A DNA stretch of 64,000 nucleotides, from the IMG/VR virus record IMGVR_UViG_3300036770_004143, positions 206,076 to 270,075 of that record, one strand, 5' to 3'. The translations under genes were made by a program, and so were the position numbers. Source of the stretch: a virus. Below the pieces are notes generated by a model. It did not search any database. It was given only the letters and a program-made list of their open reading frames with translations, and was not told the origin of the DNA. Every line of letters begins with the position of its first letter. The first letter of the stretch is position 1. Positions 30,205 through 38,403 of this stretch are shown one piece after another.

Positions 30205-31682
30205 TATTTGCTAACTTCTGTTTCTAACTTATCTTTAATTTTACTTGCAATAGTTTTCATTAAACTCAAGTATTCTGTCTCTCCGCCCTCTTTTTTAGAA
30301 TCAGATTTGACATATTTTGGTTCTGATGATGCTGTTCTTGGTTCTGTTGATTTTGGTTTTGGTGTTCTTGGACCAGGAGGCCTTTTACCCCTACCTATGA
30401 AGTTCAATCCTGAAATGTTTGTAATACTTGGATGACCACCACTATTTGCTTGGATTATATCCCAAGCATTTAATGCAACACAATCTAATTTTTGTTTCTC
30501 ATCTTCTGTTAATTCACTAAATAACTTATCCATAATTGATTTCAATTCAGCATTTGTTTTTGGCGCACCAGGTTTTGTATAATACTTATCCCCATATGTT
30601 GCATGAAAATCATTGTATGTAAATCCAACACTATCTTCCTTTGCTTTTGATTCATTAACCCACTTCATTGTTGATAATAAGATTAACTTATCTTCCAACA
30701 TTGGTTTGAATTGTGCCATAACCTTTTGTGCTAATTCCCCTAAATGAAGTGCCTTGTATTTTGGATTTTCTTTAAATGGATTTTTTGAAACCTGGATTAA
30801 ACCCAATGGCCAATAAATAATCAAAAAGTTTGCATCTGGTTGATTCTTAAATGCAACATATCTATCATATGATCCTGTACCCTTTAAAGTACCCATACCA
30901 TATTGATATATAATACCATCCTCATATTTAACACTTGGACTGTCTTTCATTGATTCAATATATTTCTCTGCATTCATCTGCAAATCCTCTGGTAATTCAT
31001 CTGTATTCTCTTTCATCCATTTCTTAATATTATTCAATATAGATAATATAGATGGTGTTGAATTCATTACAAGATATTCAAGAAATCCTTTCTTATTCTT
31101 AAATGCCAATAATAATTTATTTGCAACAAGACCAAGTAATAATTTATTCTCCCTCATTGATTTTGACTTATCATACTTATATAAGTAATTGATAACATTG
31201 TCTGGGGTTAAACCTTGTCTAACAAAATCAGCCGAATCCACTGTATTGATTATCAAAATATCTGTATCACTAAACAAATCACTTTTTGAAATAACTTGTG
31301 AAATGGTTTCAGCATTTGACCTTGCTTTCTTAAATTGTCCTGATGTTTTTTTGGTATCAACACCAATCTGGCTATCATGGTGATCTGTATGTATTTTGAA
31401 CATAGGTTTTCCATGTGCAAAATCCACTAGAACAGGCATAGTATCCCCTAGGGCATCATTCTTCTTTACAGCAAACTCCATATCCCCGTATTGGATAACA
31501 TGTGCATCAATAACTTCAATGCCATTATCTTCCAAGTATTTTTTCATAGCTAAAGCCGATGTAACACCATCAAGCCCTCAGAGGTCCTGGTGAAAGTAGA
31601 TCTCCGCTTTATTATAACGGTTTGCAAGAGCATCAATATCTCTAATTCCACTTTCTACCAGGACCTGATTGTTTTTTTTCAT
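30201..31682 (-). CDS. DHH-family phosphoesterase, coding sequence interrupted by an in-frame TGA
   Basis: A start at 31682 (MKKNNQVLVESGIRDIDALA) runs 34 codons to a TGA at 31580-31578 inside HQDL-stop-G-LDGVTSAL; the same frame continues open to 30201. DHH enzymes need the DxDG metal motif, which is restored if CTC(31583)-TGA-GGG is skipped and decoding resumes after CTT(31574), giving HQDLDGVTSAL. A TDHHD motif lies about 55 residues on, and the 448 residues after an internal ATG (31547) lack the DxDG part. The full product would be about 490 residues. Readthrough, ribosome bypass, or an inactive gene are all possible. Confidence 0.8.
31582..31666 (-). repeat. 16-bp inverted repeat next to the in-frame stop
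   Basis: The mRNA segment AGGTCCTGGTAGAAAGT (31666-31650) pairs with ACTTTCACCAGGACCT (31597-31582), leaving one bulged A and a 52-nt loop. The 3' arm ends within the CTC codon directly before the TGA. It is the strongest stem seen inside a coding region of the window. Confidence 0.85.
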
Positions 31683-31700
31683 AGTCGTTTATTTTTTTTA

Positions 31701-31715
31701 TTACAATAAATATAT
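31701..31715 (-). promoter_or_regulatory. Promoter-like motif TATATTTATTGTAAT
   Basis: It stands between the homing-endonuclease-like ORF and the DHH gene, 19 nt upstream of the DHH start, so the DHH gene can be expressed separately. Confidence 0.45.
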
Positions 31716-31717
31716 AA

Positions 31718-32614
31718 CTACTTTAAATAAGTAGTTAAGTTATATAACTCATTTTTAGTTATCGAACATTTACTTTGTTTTGAACAATTTTCACTTCCCA
31801 AAATTGGTTCTAAATTCTCTTTTGCTGACAAAATTTCAGGAGGAATATTATTTTTAAAACCTTCAAATATGCTATACTTATGATCAATATGATATAAGTA
31901 TTTACCAATTTTATAATTGTTAGGGTTAATTATGTCTTTATATCTTCTATATGTGATTTTTGTTAATGAACGCACTTTTTTAGCATAATTCATATATTCT
32001 AATAAATCCTCATTTTTAAAACCACATTTTATTGAATCATAATAACAATAACTACAAATAAATTTTTTATGTTTAGCAGCAAAATTAACATATCTTTTAT
32101 CAGAAATATGTCCATTTTTACACTCAACAACTAATTTACTATTTTTACCATCTAAATCTAATAATGATAGCAATTTAAAACCATTTTTATTTACTATTTT
32201 TTTTAAAAAAACTTCATTTATTATACTTTGATTCTTTTTTATTTTAACATCATCAATTAAAGAGGGATTTTTAGCACCTTTCCATTTTTCAGAATAGATT
32301 AATTTTAATTCTTTAACTCTTTCTTCACTATGAAAATCACTCCATTTTCTATTATCACCAAATCTACCATTACCATCACCACTACATTGACAAGGTCTGC
32401 ATATTTGAATATCAAAATTCAATTTATCCTTAATTAAATGACACGCATTTATTGAGTGCAATTTATTAGGTGTTTTACATGTTAAAGAATCACAAGCCCA
32501 AATAACTTTATAACCAGTAGTTCCTTTTTTATTATCCAAATATTTCCCATCAATTTTGGTATAATAATTAGGTTTAGATTTATAATAAAATGGCTTCCAA
32601 ATTGATTTAATCAA
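31718..32614 (-). CDS. Putative homing endonuclease (HNH-like)
   Basis: The 298-residue, Lys- and Asn-rich protein has several Cys pairs (CDSLTCKTPN, CRPCQC, CSYCYY) likely to bind zinc and, near the C terminus, YHIDHKYSIFEGFKNN-IPP followed by NLEP. H-x-DH...N...P...N is the HNH-type active-site pattern of phage homing nucleases. It lies 36 nt upstream of the interrupted DHH gene, the typical position of a homing gene beside its target. The base composition is more AT-rich than its neighbours, consistent with transfer. Confidence 0.68.
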   Translation of the reverse strand: MIKSIWKPFYYKSKPNYYTKIDGKYLDNKKGTTGYKVIWACDSLTCKTPNKLHSINACHLIKDKLNFDIQICRPCQCSGDGNGRFGDNRKWSDFHSEERVKELKLIYSEKWKGAKNPSLIDDVKIKKNQSIINEVFLKKIVNKNGFKLLSLLDLDGKNSKLVVECKNGHISDKRYVNFAAKHKKFICSYCYYDSIKCGFKNEDLLEYMNYAKKVRSLTKITYRRYKDIINPNNYKIGKYLYHIDHKYSIFEGFKNNIPPEILSAKENLEPILGSENCSKQSKCSITKNELYNLTTYLK

Positions 32615-32615
32615 C

Positions 32616-32984
32616 TTAATTAAGTGTTAATAAATATTTCATTTTATTCACTTCTGCCAAAATTTCATCTCTGATATTTAGCAAATCAGTGTCTTCTCCT
32701 TCTGTTAATTTTTCTGATAAACTCATCAAAAACTCTGTAAAATCATCCAGATACTCCTGCATTGAAAATCCCTCAATATCTTTAAACTCCATTGAGAAAT
32801 CACCCCCAAACTCAGGACGACCATGCTTACCCATACAAACTTCAACATACTTATCAATCAAATCATCCAGATTTTCATAAAAAGCACCATAAGCCTGGTG
32901 CTTTGCATATGATTTTGTTTGCCAATGCAAGAACCTAAACTGAATTTGAGTGCTAACTAGTTCTAATATAATCTCTTCATTCAT
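32616..32984 (-). CDS. Ferritin/Dps-like helical phage protein
   Basis: The 122-residue all-helical protein contains LHWQTKSYAKHQAYGAFYEN and DLIDKYVEVCMG, resembling a phage family with a Dps-like four-helix layout (LHxxTKSxAxHxAxG). Whether it binds iron is not clear from these residues. It is separated from the homing-endonuclease-like ORF by 1 nt. Confidence 0.72.
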   Translation of the reverse strand: MNEEIILELVSTQIQFRFLHWQTKSYAKHQAYGAFYENLDDLIDKYVEVCMGKHGRPEFGGDFSMEFKDIEGFSMQEYLDDFTEFLMSLSEKLTEGEDTDLLNIRDEILAEVNKMKYLLTLN

Positions 32985-32985
32985 A

Positions 32986-33588
32986 TTATAATAATTTTAT
33001 TAATCTTCTTTCTCCACCTCCACGGGCTTCTCTATACATATCATTAAATGTTTTTTCATCTATTTCATATAAAAAACTTTCATCCATACTATATAGAAAC
33101 TTTTTATCTCTATGACTACCCTTTGCTAATTTAGAGAAAAACTCTTTTGTTAAATCAGTATCTATTTCCATATTTTTATCCCAGCCTTTTTTTGTGAAAC
33201 TATTTATAACCTTACCCATACCTGATGCATCATTAGTTCCAATTTCAACAAACTCATTACTATCTTTATATATAACTGAATACTGATCATAATACTCCCC
33301 CAAGAAAAGTAAGCGTTCTTTACTTATGTTTGGTATAAAAAGTGTTTTTTCATTTATCCAATCACCTTCTTCTTTAAAACCACCTTCTAATTCAATATAA
33401 CCTAATTTAAGATTATTTCTAACAAAAGATTTTAATTCTTTATACCTTTCTAAATTTTCAACCCTAGATAAGTATTTTCTAAATGGAGAAATCACGCCAA
33501 AAGATGCTGAATCATCCTGAACATATTTCCAAACTCTTGATAAACTACTTTCTTGTAGTATAACATTTTTTACTTTCCTTTTTTCCAT
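32986..33588 (-). CDS. Unknown protein, DUF3293-like, with N-terminal LQE motif
   Basis: The 200-residue protein has GYIELEGGFKEEGDWINEKT and SLFIPNISKE-like blocks followed by LGEYYDQYSVIYKD, resembling DUF3293-type proteins of phages and bacteria. Its N terminus MEKRKVKNVILQESSLSRV contains ILQE, a possible (L/I)xE prohead-protease site at residues 10-13. Function unknown. Confidence 0.6.
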   Translation of the reverse strand: MEKRKVKNVILQESSLSRVWKYVQDDSASFGVISPFRKYLSRVENLERYKELKSFVRNNLKLGYIELEGGFKEEGDWINEKTLFIPNISKERLLFLGEYYDQYSVIYKDSNEFVEIGTNDASGMGKVINSFTKKGWDKNMEIDTDLTKEFFSKLAKGSHRDKKFLYSMDESFLYEIDEKTFNDMYREARGGGERRLIKLL

Positions 33589-33605
33589 ATAACTATGTTT
33601 TAATA

Positions 33606-33848
33606 TTAAATACTTGTTCCTGACAATTTATTTATCTTAAACTCAAGATATTCTATTGCTTTTTTTAAATCTTCAATTTCCTTGTCTGGATTTTTCCTGC
33701 CGGATCTTGCAACATATTTAACAACATTGAATAAATAGGCATCTTTATCCAAACCCCAAGCCTCACATACTTTATAAACCTCATATGTGTTATCTTCCCC
33801 AAATTTATAATGGTCTGGGTGTGAAACCATTTCTTTGTTTGTTATCAT
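33606..33848 (-). CDS. DUF3310 protein
   Basis: The 80-residue protein has HPDHYKFG near the start, VCEAWGLDKDAYLFNVVKYV and the C-terminal EDLKKAIEYLEFKI, the fixed blocks of DUF3310, often annotated as a nucleotide-kinase-like phage protein although its activity is unclear. Its ATG overlaps the upstream stop by 4 nt. Confidence 0.9.
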   Translation of the reverse strand: MITNKEMVSHPDHYKFGEDNTYEVYKVCEAWGLDKDAYLFNVVKYVARSGRKNPDKEIEDLKKAIEYLEFKINKLSGTSI

Positions 33849-34564
33849 AATTTATCAATATTTTTAAAGATTATTTTACGTTTTGCAATTGGTAATATGG
33901 TTTCTCTTACTGGAAAGTCTTGTGTAGATGTAATTTCATAAACCTGTTTATTTGTATCATATCCTTTTTCTTTAAGTTTATCAAAAACCTTAATCATAGA
34001 TATCTTATCATAATCACCACAATAAATTTCATTGAATGAACTGCTTGTGCTATACTTTCCATCATTGAGAAGAACTTCAAACGAATAAATATATAATAAT
34101 TTTTTTGTTTTGTCAAAATAATAGAAATAACCTGTTGAACTTATTGCTGATTTATTTTTTTTTAATTTAACATCAATATTCTCAAAAGCTAAAGTCCAAA
34201 TTGATTTGGCAAAATTAAATAAATCAAGAAATTTTGGGTATGTAAAATTAATTGTTCTACTAACTTCACTCTTATCCTTAACCATTAGTTTAGGAACTTC
34301 ATCATATCTAAAATCCCCAAGTTCAATCTCATCATCATATTCATTTAACTGCCTGGTTAATGAAACAATTTTATTATCCTTACCTATGGAAGCAATATTG
34401 ATTAAGTTTAATGTTATGTCATGTAAATCAGGATATATCTTTAATTCATTTAATCTACCCTCTGAACTCTTTATATAGTTTAGAGCAATGTATTTATTGT
34501 ATTCAAAATCAATAGGACGTCTAAACACCCACTCAGAATTAAGTTTTTCATTCATCATCATCAT
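33845..34564 (-). CDS. Phage protein of unknown function
   Basis: The 239-residue protein starts with a Met run (MMMMNEKLNSEWVFRRPIDF), so the exact start is uncertain by a few codons. It is mixed alpha/beta with many aromatic residues and no signal peptide. Similar-length conserved unknowns occur in T4-like phages; no motif was recognised. Confidence 0.72.
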   Translation of the reverse strand: MMMMNEKLNSEWVFRRPIDFEYNKYIALNYIKSSEGRLNELKIYPDLHDITLNLINIASIGKDNKIVSLTRQLNEYDDEIELGDFRYDEVPKLMVKDKSEVSRTINFTYPKFLDLFNFAKSIWTLAFENIDVKLKKNKSAISSTGYFYYFDKTKKLLYIYSFEVLLNDGKYSTSSSFNEIYCGDYDKISMIKVFDKLKEKGYDTNKQVYEITSTQDFPVRETILPIAKRKIIFKNIDKL

Positions 34565-34644
34565 CTTCTTTTTTTTAATATAATTTCTAAAATGTAGAAA
34601 TCAAAATATCCTTTATTATTTTTATAAATATCTATATATTTATA

Positions 34645-34652
34645 TATAAATA
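34645..34652 (+). promoter_or_regulatory. TATAAATA box identical to the T4 late promoter
   Basis: TATAAATA lies 8 nt before the ATG at 34660. This octamer is the known T4 late promoter -10 element. The short distance implies a very short leader. Confidence 0.45.
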
Positions 34653-34659
34653 TAAAATT

Positions 34660-34797
34660 ATGGGATGTGGTTGTAAATCTAAAACAAATGAAAGTGTGCA
34701 ATCTTCTGCATCTTCCTCTCAAGAGCAAGAAAACTTGAAAGATAAGATAAAGAAAACAGTTGAAAAATACTACACAGCACAGAAAACAAAAGGCTAA
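34660..34797 (+). CDS. 45-residue MGCGCK protein
   Basis: MGCGCKSKTNESVQSSASSS opens a short hydrophilic protein with two N-terminal Cys residues, a Ser-rich linker and a Lys/Glu-rich helical end. MGCGC proteins of this size are common in phages of this group. It has a late-promoter-like box before it and a terminator after it. Confidence 0.65.
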   Translation: MGCGCKSKTNESVQSSASSSQEQENLKDKIKKTVEKYYTAQKTKG

Positions 34798-34805
34798 ATT
34801 GCAGA

Positions 34806-34837
34806 AAAAGGGGTTTATTGCCCCTTTTTTTATTTAT
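34806..34837 (+). terminator. Rho-independent terminator
   Basis: AAAAGGGG-TTTATTG-CCCCTTTTTTT follows the 45-residue gene by a few bases: a 4-GC plus AT stem and a T-run. Confidence 0.75.
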
Positions 34838-34876
34838 ATTGTAAAATATTATTTATATGTTTATCAAAAAAATAAT

Positions 34877-35563
34877 ATGAACATTAAAAAGAAAACTATA
34901 ATCTGTAATTTATTTTCTGATTTTATTCTTGAAAAGATTGGTCTGGATACCAACACTAAAATCCAGATTACTGATTGCTCAAACTTCTATACAATAAATG
35001 GTGATAGCAATAGTCTAATAGTCCTAAACATAAATGAAACTGTTGATGAATTTAATTCAAAATTTAAAACATTCCTGGGTGAAGACAAAATCTTAAGAAC
35101 AATTGACTTAATTAACTATGGTGCAAAATTAACCCCCACTCAAAAACTAAAATATAAGTTCTATAACACAGAAAATTGCTTATACCCAAAAGATGAAATA
35201 AATGACACCATAAAATCCTATACAACCACATCCACATTCCCCCACGGCTATTCTTTCCTCCAAGGTAGGAGTTTGTTATATAAACTTAAAAACATTGCTT
35301 ACAACGTCTTTAAACTAGGTTATATCAAATGGCTTGATATTGAAATGAATTGTAATGAGGTTGATGATGATATTATCAACATAAGCCACAATCTCTCCCC
35401 ATTAAAACACGACTTTATTAAATCAGCAATACTAGATGTGTTTGATATTGAATCAATCACTAATATGGATATTAACAAATATGATATCTACAATGAATCA
35501 CTAAAAATCACAAGAGAATCCCCAAAAATTAAAAAATTATATAAGGACTTTATTGTGATGTGA
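34877..35563 (+). CDS. Phage protein of unknown function
   Basis: The start was set at MNIKKKTIICNLFSDFILEK (34877), after an AAAAAAATAAT context. The 228-residue protein is soluble and mixed alpha/beta, with an early FSDFILEKIGLDTNTKIQIT block and a PHGYSFLQGRSLLYKL block. An S-adenosylmethionine-synthetase-like origin was considered but no ATP-binding motif supports it. Confidence 0.7.
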   Translation: MNIKKKTIICNLFSDFILEKIGLDTNTKIQITDCSNFYTINGDSNSLIVLNINETVDEFNSKFKTFLGEDKILRTIDLINYGAKLTPTQKLKYKFYNTENCLYPKDEINDTIKSYTTTSTFPHGYSFLQGRSLLYKLKNIAYNVFKLGYIKWLDIEMNCNEVDDDIINISHNLSPLKHDFIKSAILDVFDIESITNMDINKYDIYNESLKITRESPKIKKLYKDFIVM

Positions 35564-35596
35564 TAAAAATGGGGGATTCAATATCCCCCATTTTTA

Positions 35597-35881
35597 TTAT
35601 AGTATTGTTTTCTTTACCAAATCTAGGGCTTCAAATATTGTTTCATATTCTTTTGTTGGTGCAAAAAAATGTGTTTTTTCTTTTGGTGAATTTGCATCTG
35701 TAATTAACATAACTGATGGAACAAATTCAGTTTTGGTTATCTTACTATACATATCATACTCCTCATGATATTTGTCAATATCTCGATCATGATAAGTGAT
35801 ATTCTCCTGTTCTAATAACTTCTTAAATTCTATACAATGGGAACATCCTTCCATTGTATAAATAACTAATTCATAATTCAT
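35597..35881 (-). CDS. Glutaredoxin
   Basis: The 94-residue protein has the thioredoxin fold pattern with active site CSHC (12-15, YTMEGCSHC) and FVPSVML containing the cis-Pro. It likely reduces phage or host ribonucleotide reductase, as T4 NrdC does, although no reductase gene is in the window. Its ATG overlaps the upstream stop by 4 nt. Confidence 0.88.
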   Translation of the reverse strand: MNYELVIYTMEGCSHCIEFKKLLEQENITYHDRDIDKYHEEYDMYSKITKTEFVPSVMLITDANSPKEKTHFFAPTKEYETIFEALDLVKKTIL

Positions 35882-36162
35882 AACTTTTTATTTAAACTAT
35901 TTATGTAAAATTTAACCTCATCCAATTGTGATGGTTTGAAGTAAATTGTTACAATATATTTATCATCAAAACAATTTATTAAATGAATAATAAATCCATT
36001 TTTTGTTAAATAAACAATTTCTGTTGGAATATCAATTAGTTTTTCAGTTGCACTAATATATAATATATCACCACTAAAACTATTTCTTTTGTGTTGGCTG
36101 CTTAATTCTATTTTGGATAAATCATAAGCCAACTTTTCTTTAAATTTTTTTAAAAATTCCAT
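35878..36162 (-). CDS. 94-residue hypothetical protein
   Basis: MEFLKKFKEKLAYDLSKIEL begins an amphipathic N-terminal helix; the rest is beta-rich (KIVTIYFKPSQLDEVKFYI type). It is coupled to glutaredoxin by an ATGA overlap. No family recognised. Confidence 0.65.
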   Translation of the reverse strand: MEFLKKFKEKLAYDLSKIELSSQHKRNSFSGDILYISATEKLIDIPTEIVYLTKNGFIIHLINCFDDKYIVTIYFKPSQLDEVKFYINSLNKKL

Positions 36163-36180
36163 AATAATTTTTTAAATTAA

Positions 36181-36213
36181 AAACCCCCCCACCTCAATTA
36201 AGAAGTAGGGGGT
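36181..36213 (-). terminator. Terminator-like hairpin after the DUF932 gene
   Basis: AACCCCC..GGGGGTT forms a GC-rich stem between the DUF932 stop (36219) and the next gene start (36162). Confidence 0.6.
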
Positions 36214-36218
36214 TATTA

Positions 36219-36971
36219 TTACACCACTAAGTACTCTTCAGCAATTTCCCATAGTTGGGTGTTTAACTTGTTGTCATTGATGAAATTGACAATTGGTTTT
36301 GACCTTCTATTGGTGTTCTGGAACTTAACCCCACCTTTAATTACTTTCTCTTGAAGCACATTGAAGATTGTCCAGAGGTCATTTGACTTATCTTCCTCTC
36401 TGTAAGGTCTTAATACTTGCTCAAAATCTACCTTATTGGCAGCCTTGTCAAAACGAATGTCAATGGCTCTTTGTGCAAACTCTTCAATCTCTCTCTGACC
36501 CAATACTCTCTCCTGCATCTCACCCATTCTATTAAAGATTACTGGGATTTTTGAGAAGAAATCATTTGTCATCACCTCTGTGAAGTCTGTGCTTAAATCC
36601 ACATGTTTCATGGAAATTGTATTAGCCACTGATGTTGGAACTACCAACCCATTAGAACACACTAGTCTATAAATTCCCATTGAAATGTCCATTTTAGATG
36701 TCCCATTGTGGGAATTGTTGAACATAATCTGTGGAAGAACATCACCCACATTATGAAAATCATTGTGTCTTAAAATGACTTGGTGTGCAGAGTATTGGGA
36801 GTCCCCAACTTGCTTTGCAGAGTTTATCTGCCAACCACTACCTACCAAGTTCTCCAAGATTGCTCTTGAATTGGCAAAGTTGTATCTATTAGACATTTTA
36901 GGATCTGGACCTTCTGCAAAGATGGCTGGAACTGATGTCTTTAATACTTCAAGATTTAGTGATGTGTTCAT
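36219..36971 (-). CDS. DUF932 protein
   Basis: The start was set at MNTSLNLEVLKTSVPAIFAE (36971), preceded by an AAAAAAT context. The 250-residue protein has YSAHQVILRH, MDISMGIYRLVCSNGLVV and RPYREEDKSNDLWTIFNVLQ, the conserved order of the phage/plasmid DUF932 family, whose function is unknown (often thought to act in replication or host takeover). Confidence 0.88.
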   Translation of the reverse strand: MNTSLNLEVLKTSVPAIFAEGPDPKMSNRYNFANSRAILENLVGSGWQINSAKQVGDSQYSAHQVILRHNDFHNVGDVLPQIMFNNSHNGTSKMDISMGIYRLVCSNGLVVPTSVANTISMKHVDLSTDFTEVMTNDFFSKIPVIFNRMGEMQERVLGQREIEEFAQRAIDIRFDKAANKVDFEQVLRPYREEDKSNDLWTIFNVLQEKVIKGGVKFQNTNRRSKPIVNFINDNKLNTQLWEIAEEYLVV

Positions 36972-37040
36972 ATTTTTTGTTTTTTCTTTTTGGTTAATTT
37001 GATGTTGCAAAGATATATGGTTCCAAATTAATTTCCAAAT

Positions 37041-37316
37041 CTAATTCAAATTTATTTTTCCCAAAGGTCCATCAAAATATTTGACACTAGAATAAGGTTC
37101 ATGCCCCTTATTAACCAAAACACAAATATCAATAATTTGTTGCTTGGTTAACACATAATCTTCACCTTTATCAAAATTAAAGTAACTAAATTTACGCAGT
37201 TTATCAAAAAATAATTGTTTTTTATCCAACTTAACCAATTTCTTTAACTCCTCCTCATTCTTCTCAAAAAAAGAAATAACCTCGGATAAATAAATCTCAA
37301 CATTAACATTTGTCAT
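37041..37316 (-). CDS. 91-residue hypothetical protein
   Basis: MTNVNVEIYLSEVISFFEKN opens a mostly helical, soluble protein with no recognised motif. It lies upstream of DUF932 on the same strand. Confidence 0.65.
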   Translation of the reverse strand: MTNVNVEIYLSEVISFFEKNEEELKKLVKLDKKQLFFDKLRKFSYFNFDKGEDYVLTKQQIIDICVLVNKGHEPYSSVKYFDGPLGKINLN

Positions 37317-37375
37317 AGAAAGTATTTTAAATTCACAATTTCATAATTATACATATTATTAAAAGAAAAAAAACA

Positions 37376-37519
37376 ATGCTAAATCTAAAAAAATGTGATA
37401 ATTGTAAATCAAAGAAACTTTCCTATGAAACACCCATCACAATATTAAGCCTATATCTACTAGGATCTGGCATATATGTTGCCATATTGCTAATAAAACA
37501 TCTTATCACTCTCTTTTAA
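37376..37519 (+). CDS. 47-residue Zn-ribbon-like membrane protein
   Basis: MLNLKKCDNCKSKKLSYETP starts at 37376. A CDNC pair is followed by one hydrophobic helix (about 22-41). It overlaps the 3' end of the convergent DnaJ gene by 14 nt. Size and layout fit a small membrane protein, but the assignment rests on the ORF alone. Confidence 0.5.
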   Translation: MLNLKKCDNCKSKKLSYETPITILSLYLLGSGIYVAILLIKHLITLF

Positions 37520-38402
37520 ACTTAACCTCTAACTTAACATAGAAGTCACCCCCAGGATAACCCTTATCCTTAATTCTTAATGGTTTGCTTGTATCAAACA
37601 CATCTAATGCCCTTATTGATAAATCTCCATTAGGGTGGGGTACAATATACTTATCATCACATATCTGACTATCATTAAGGAAATGAGTATAAACCAAATC
37701 ATTCCCCACTTTTGAGAATCCATCAGAATCAATAACTTCAATTCTTAAAACCAAATCCCCAAAATCATATTTATCAAAATCTCCCAATTTATGCATCTTT
37801 AGAAATTGGCCATTATCTGCAGTTCTTGGAACTTCTATTGTAACTTGATTCATTTCACTCTTAACCCCAATTCCATTACATTTATAACACTTATCAATAA
37901 TCATCTGTCCTGTTCCTGTACAAGTAGGGCAAGTAGTCTGCACCTGTTGAACAAAAAAACCTGAACCAAACCTATTTATGATAAAACCCCCACCATTACA
38001 AGTTTCACAAGTCTTTTTAGTTCCACATGATCCTTTACATTCATCACAAGGAATATTTCTGTTGTAAACAATATCTTTTACTGCACCCTTATATATCTCA
38101 ATTGGATTTAATTTTAAAGATATTACCTTATCTGGGGGTCTATGTTGCCTATTTGACTGATTAAAGAAGTTAGCAAATATATCATTCATATTATGTCCAC
38201 CTTTCCTCTCCATATCATACTGTCTCCGTTTATTTGCATCAGATAATATATCATAAGCCTCACTGATATCTTTAAACTTATCACCACCACTTGGATTTAT
38301 GTCTGGATGATATTTCTTGGAAAGTTCTCTATATTTTTTTTTTAACACATCTTCTGTGAAATTCTCTTCAATTTCTAAAATTTTGTAATAATCTTTTAAC
38401 AT
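37506..38402 (-). CDS. DnaJ-type co-chaperone
   Basis: The 298-residue protein has a J domain (DYYKILEIEENFTEDVLKKK, with HPD at about 33-35), then four CxxC pairs of the zinc-binding region (CDECKGSCG, CETCNGGG, CPTCTGTG, CYKCNGIG) and a C-terminal substrate-binding domain. It lacks most of the Gly/Phe linker and is shorter than host DnaJ (about 375). It probably recruits host DnaK for phage replication or assembly. Confidence 0.92.
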   Translation of the reverse strand: MLKDYYKILEIEENFTEDVLKKKYRELSKKYHPDINPSGGDKFKDISEAYDILSDANKRRQYDMERKGGHNMNDIFANFFNQSNRQHRPPDKVISLKLNPIEIYKGAVKDIVYNRNIPCDECKGSCGTKKTCETCNGGGFIINRFGSGFFVQQVQTTCPTCTGTGQMIIDKCYKCNGIGVKSEMNQVTIEVPRTADNGQFLKMHKLGDFDKYDFGDLVLRIEVIDSDGFSKVGNDLVYTHFLNDSQICDDKYIVPHPNGDLSIRALDVFDTSKPLRIKDKGYPGGDFYVKLEVKFKRE

Positions 38403-38403
38403 T

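Noticed and set aside
31578-31580. General reassignment of TGA to an amino acid
   Set aside because: At least one small gene (14848-14955) appears to end in TGA, no other in-frame TGA was noticed in long genes, and no tRNA with anticodon TCA was found.
34877-35563. S-adenosylmethionine synthetase identity for the 228-residue protein
   Set aside because: A vague resemblance near the N terminus is not backed by ATP- or methionine-binding motifs.
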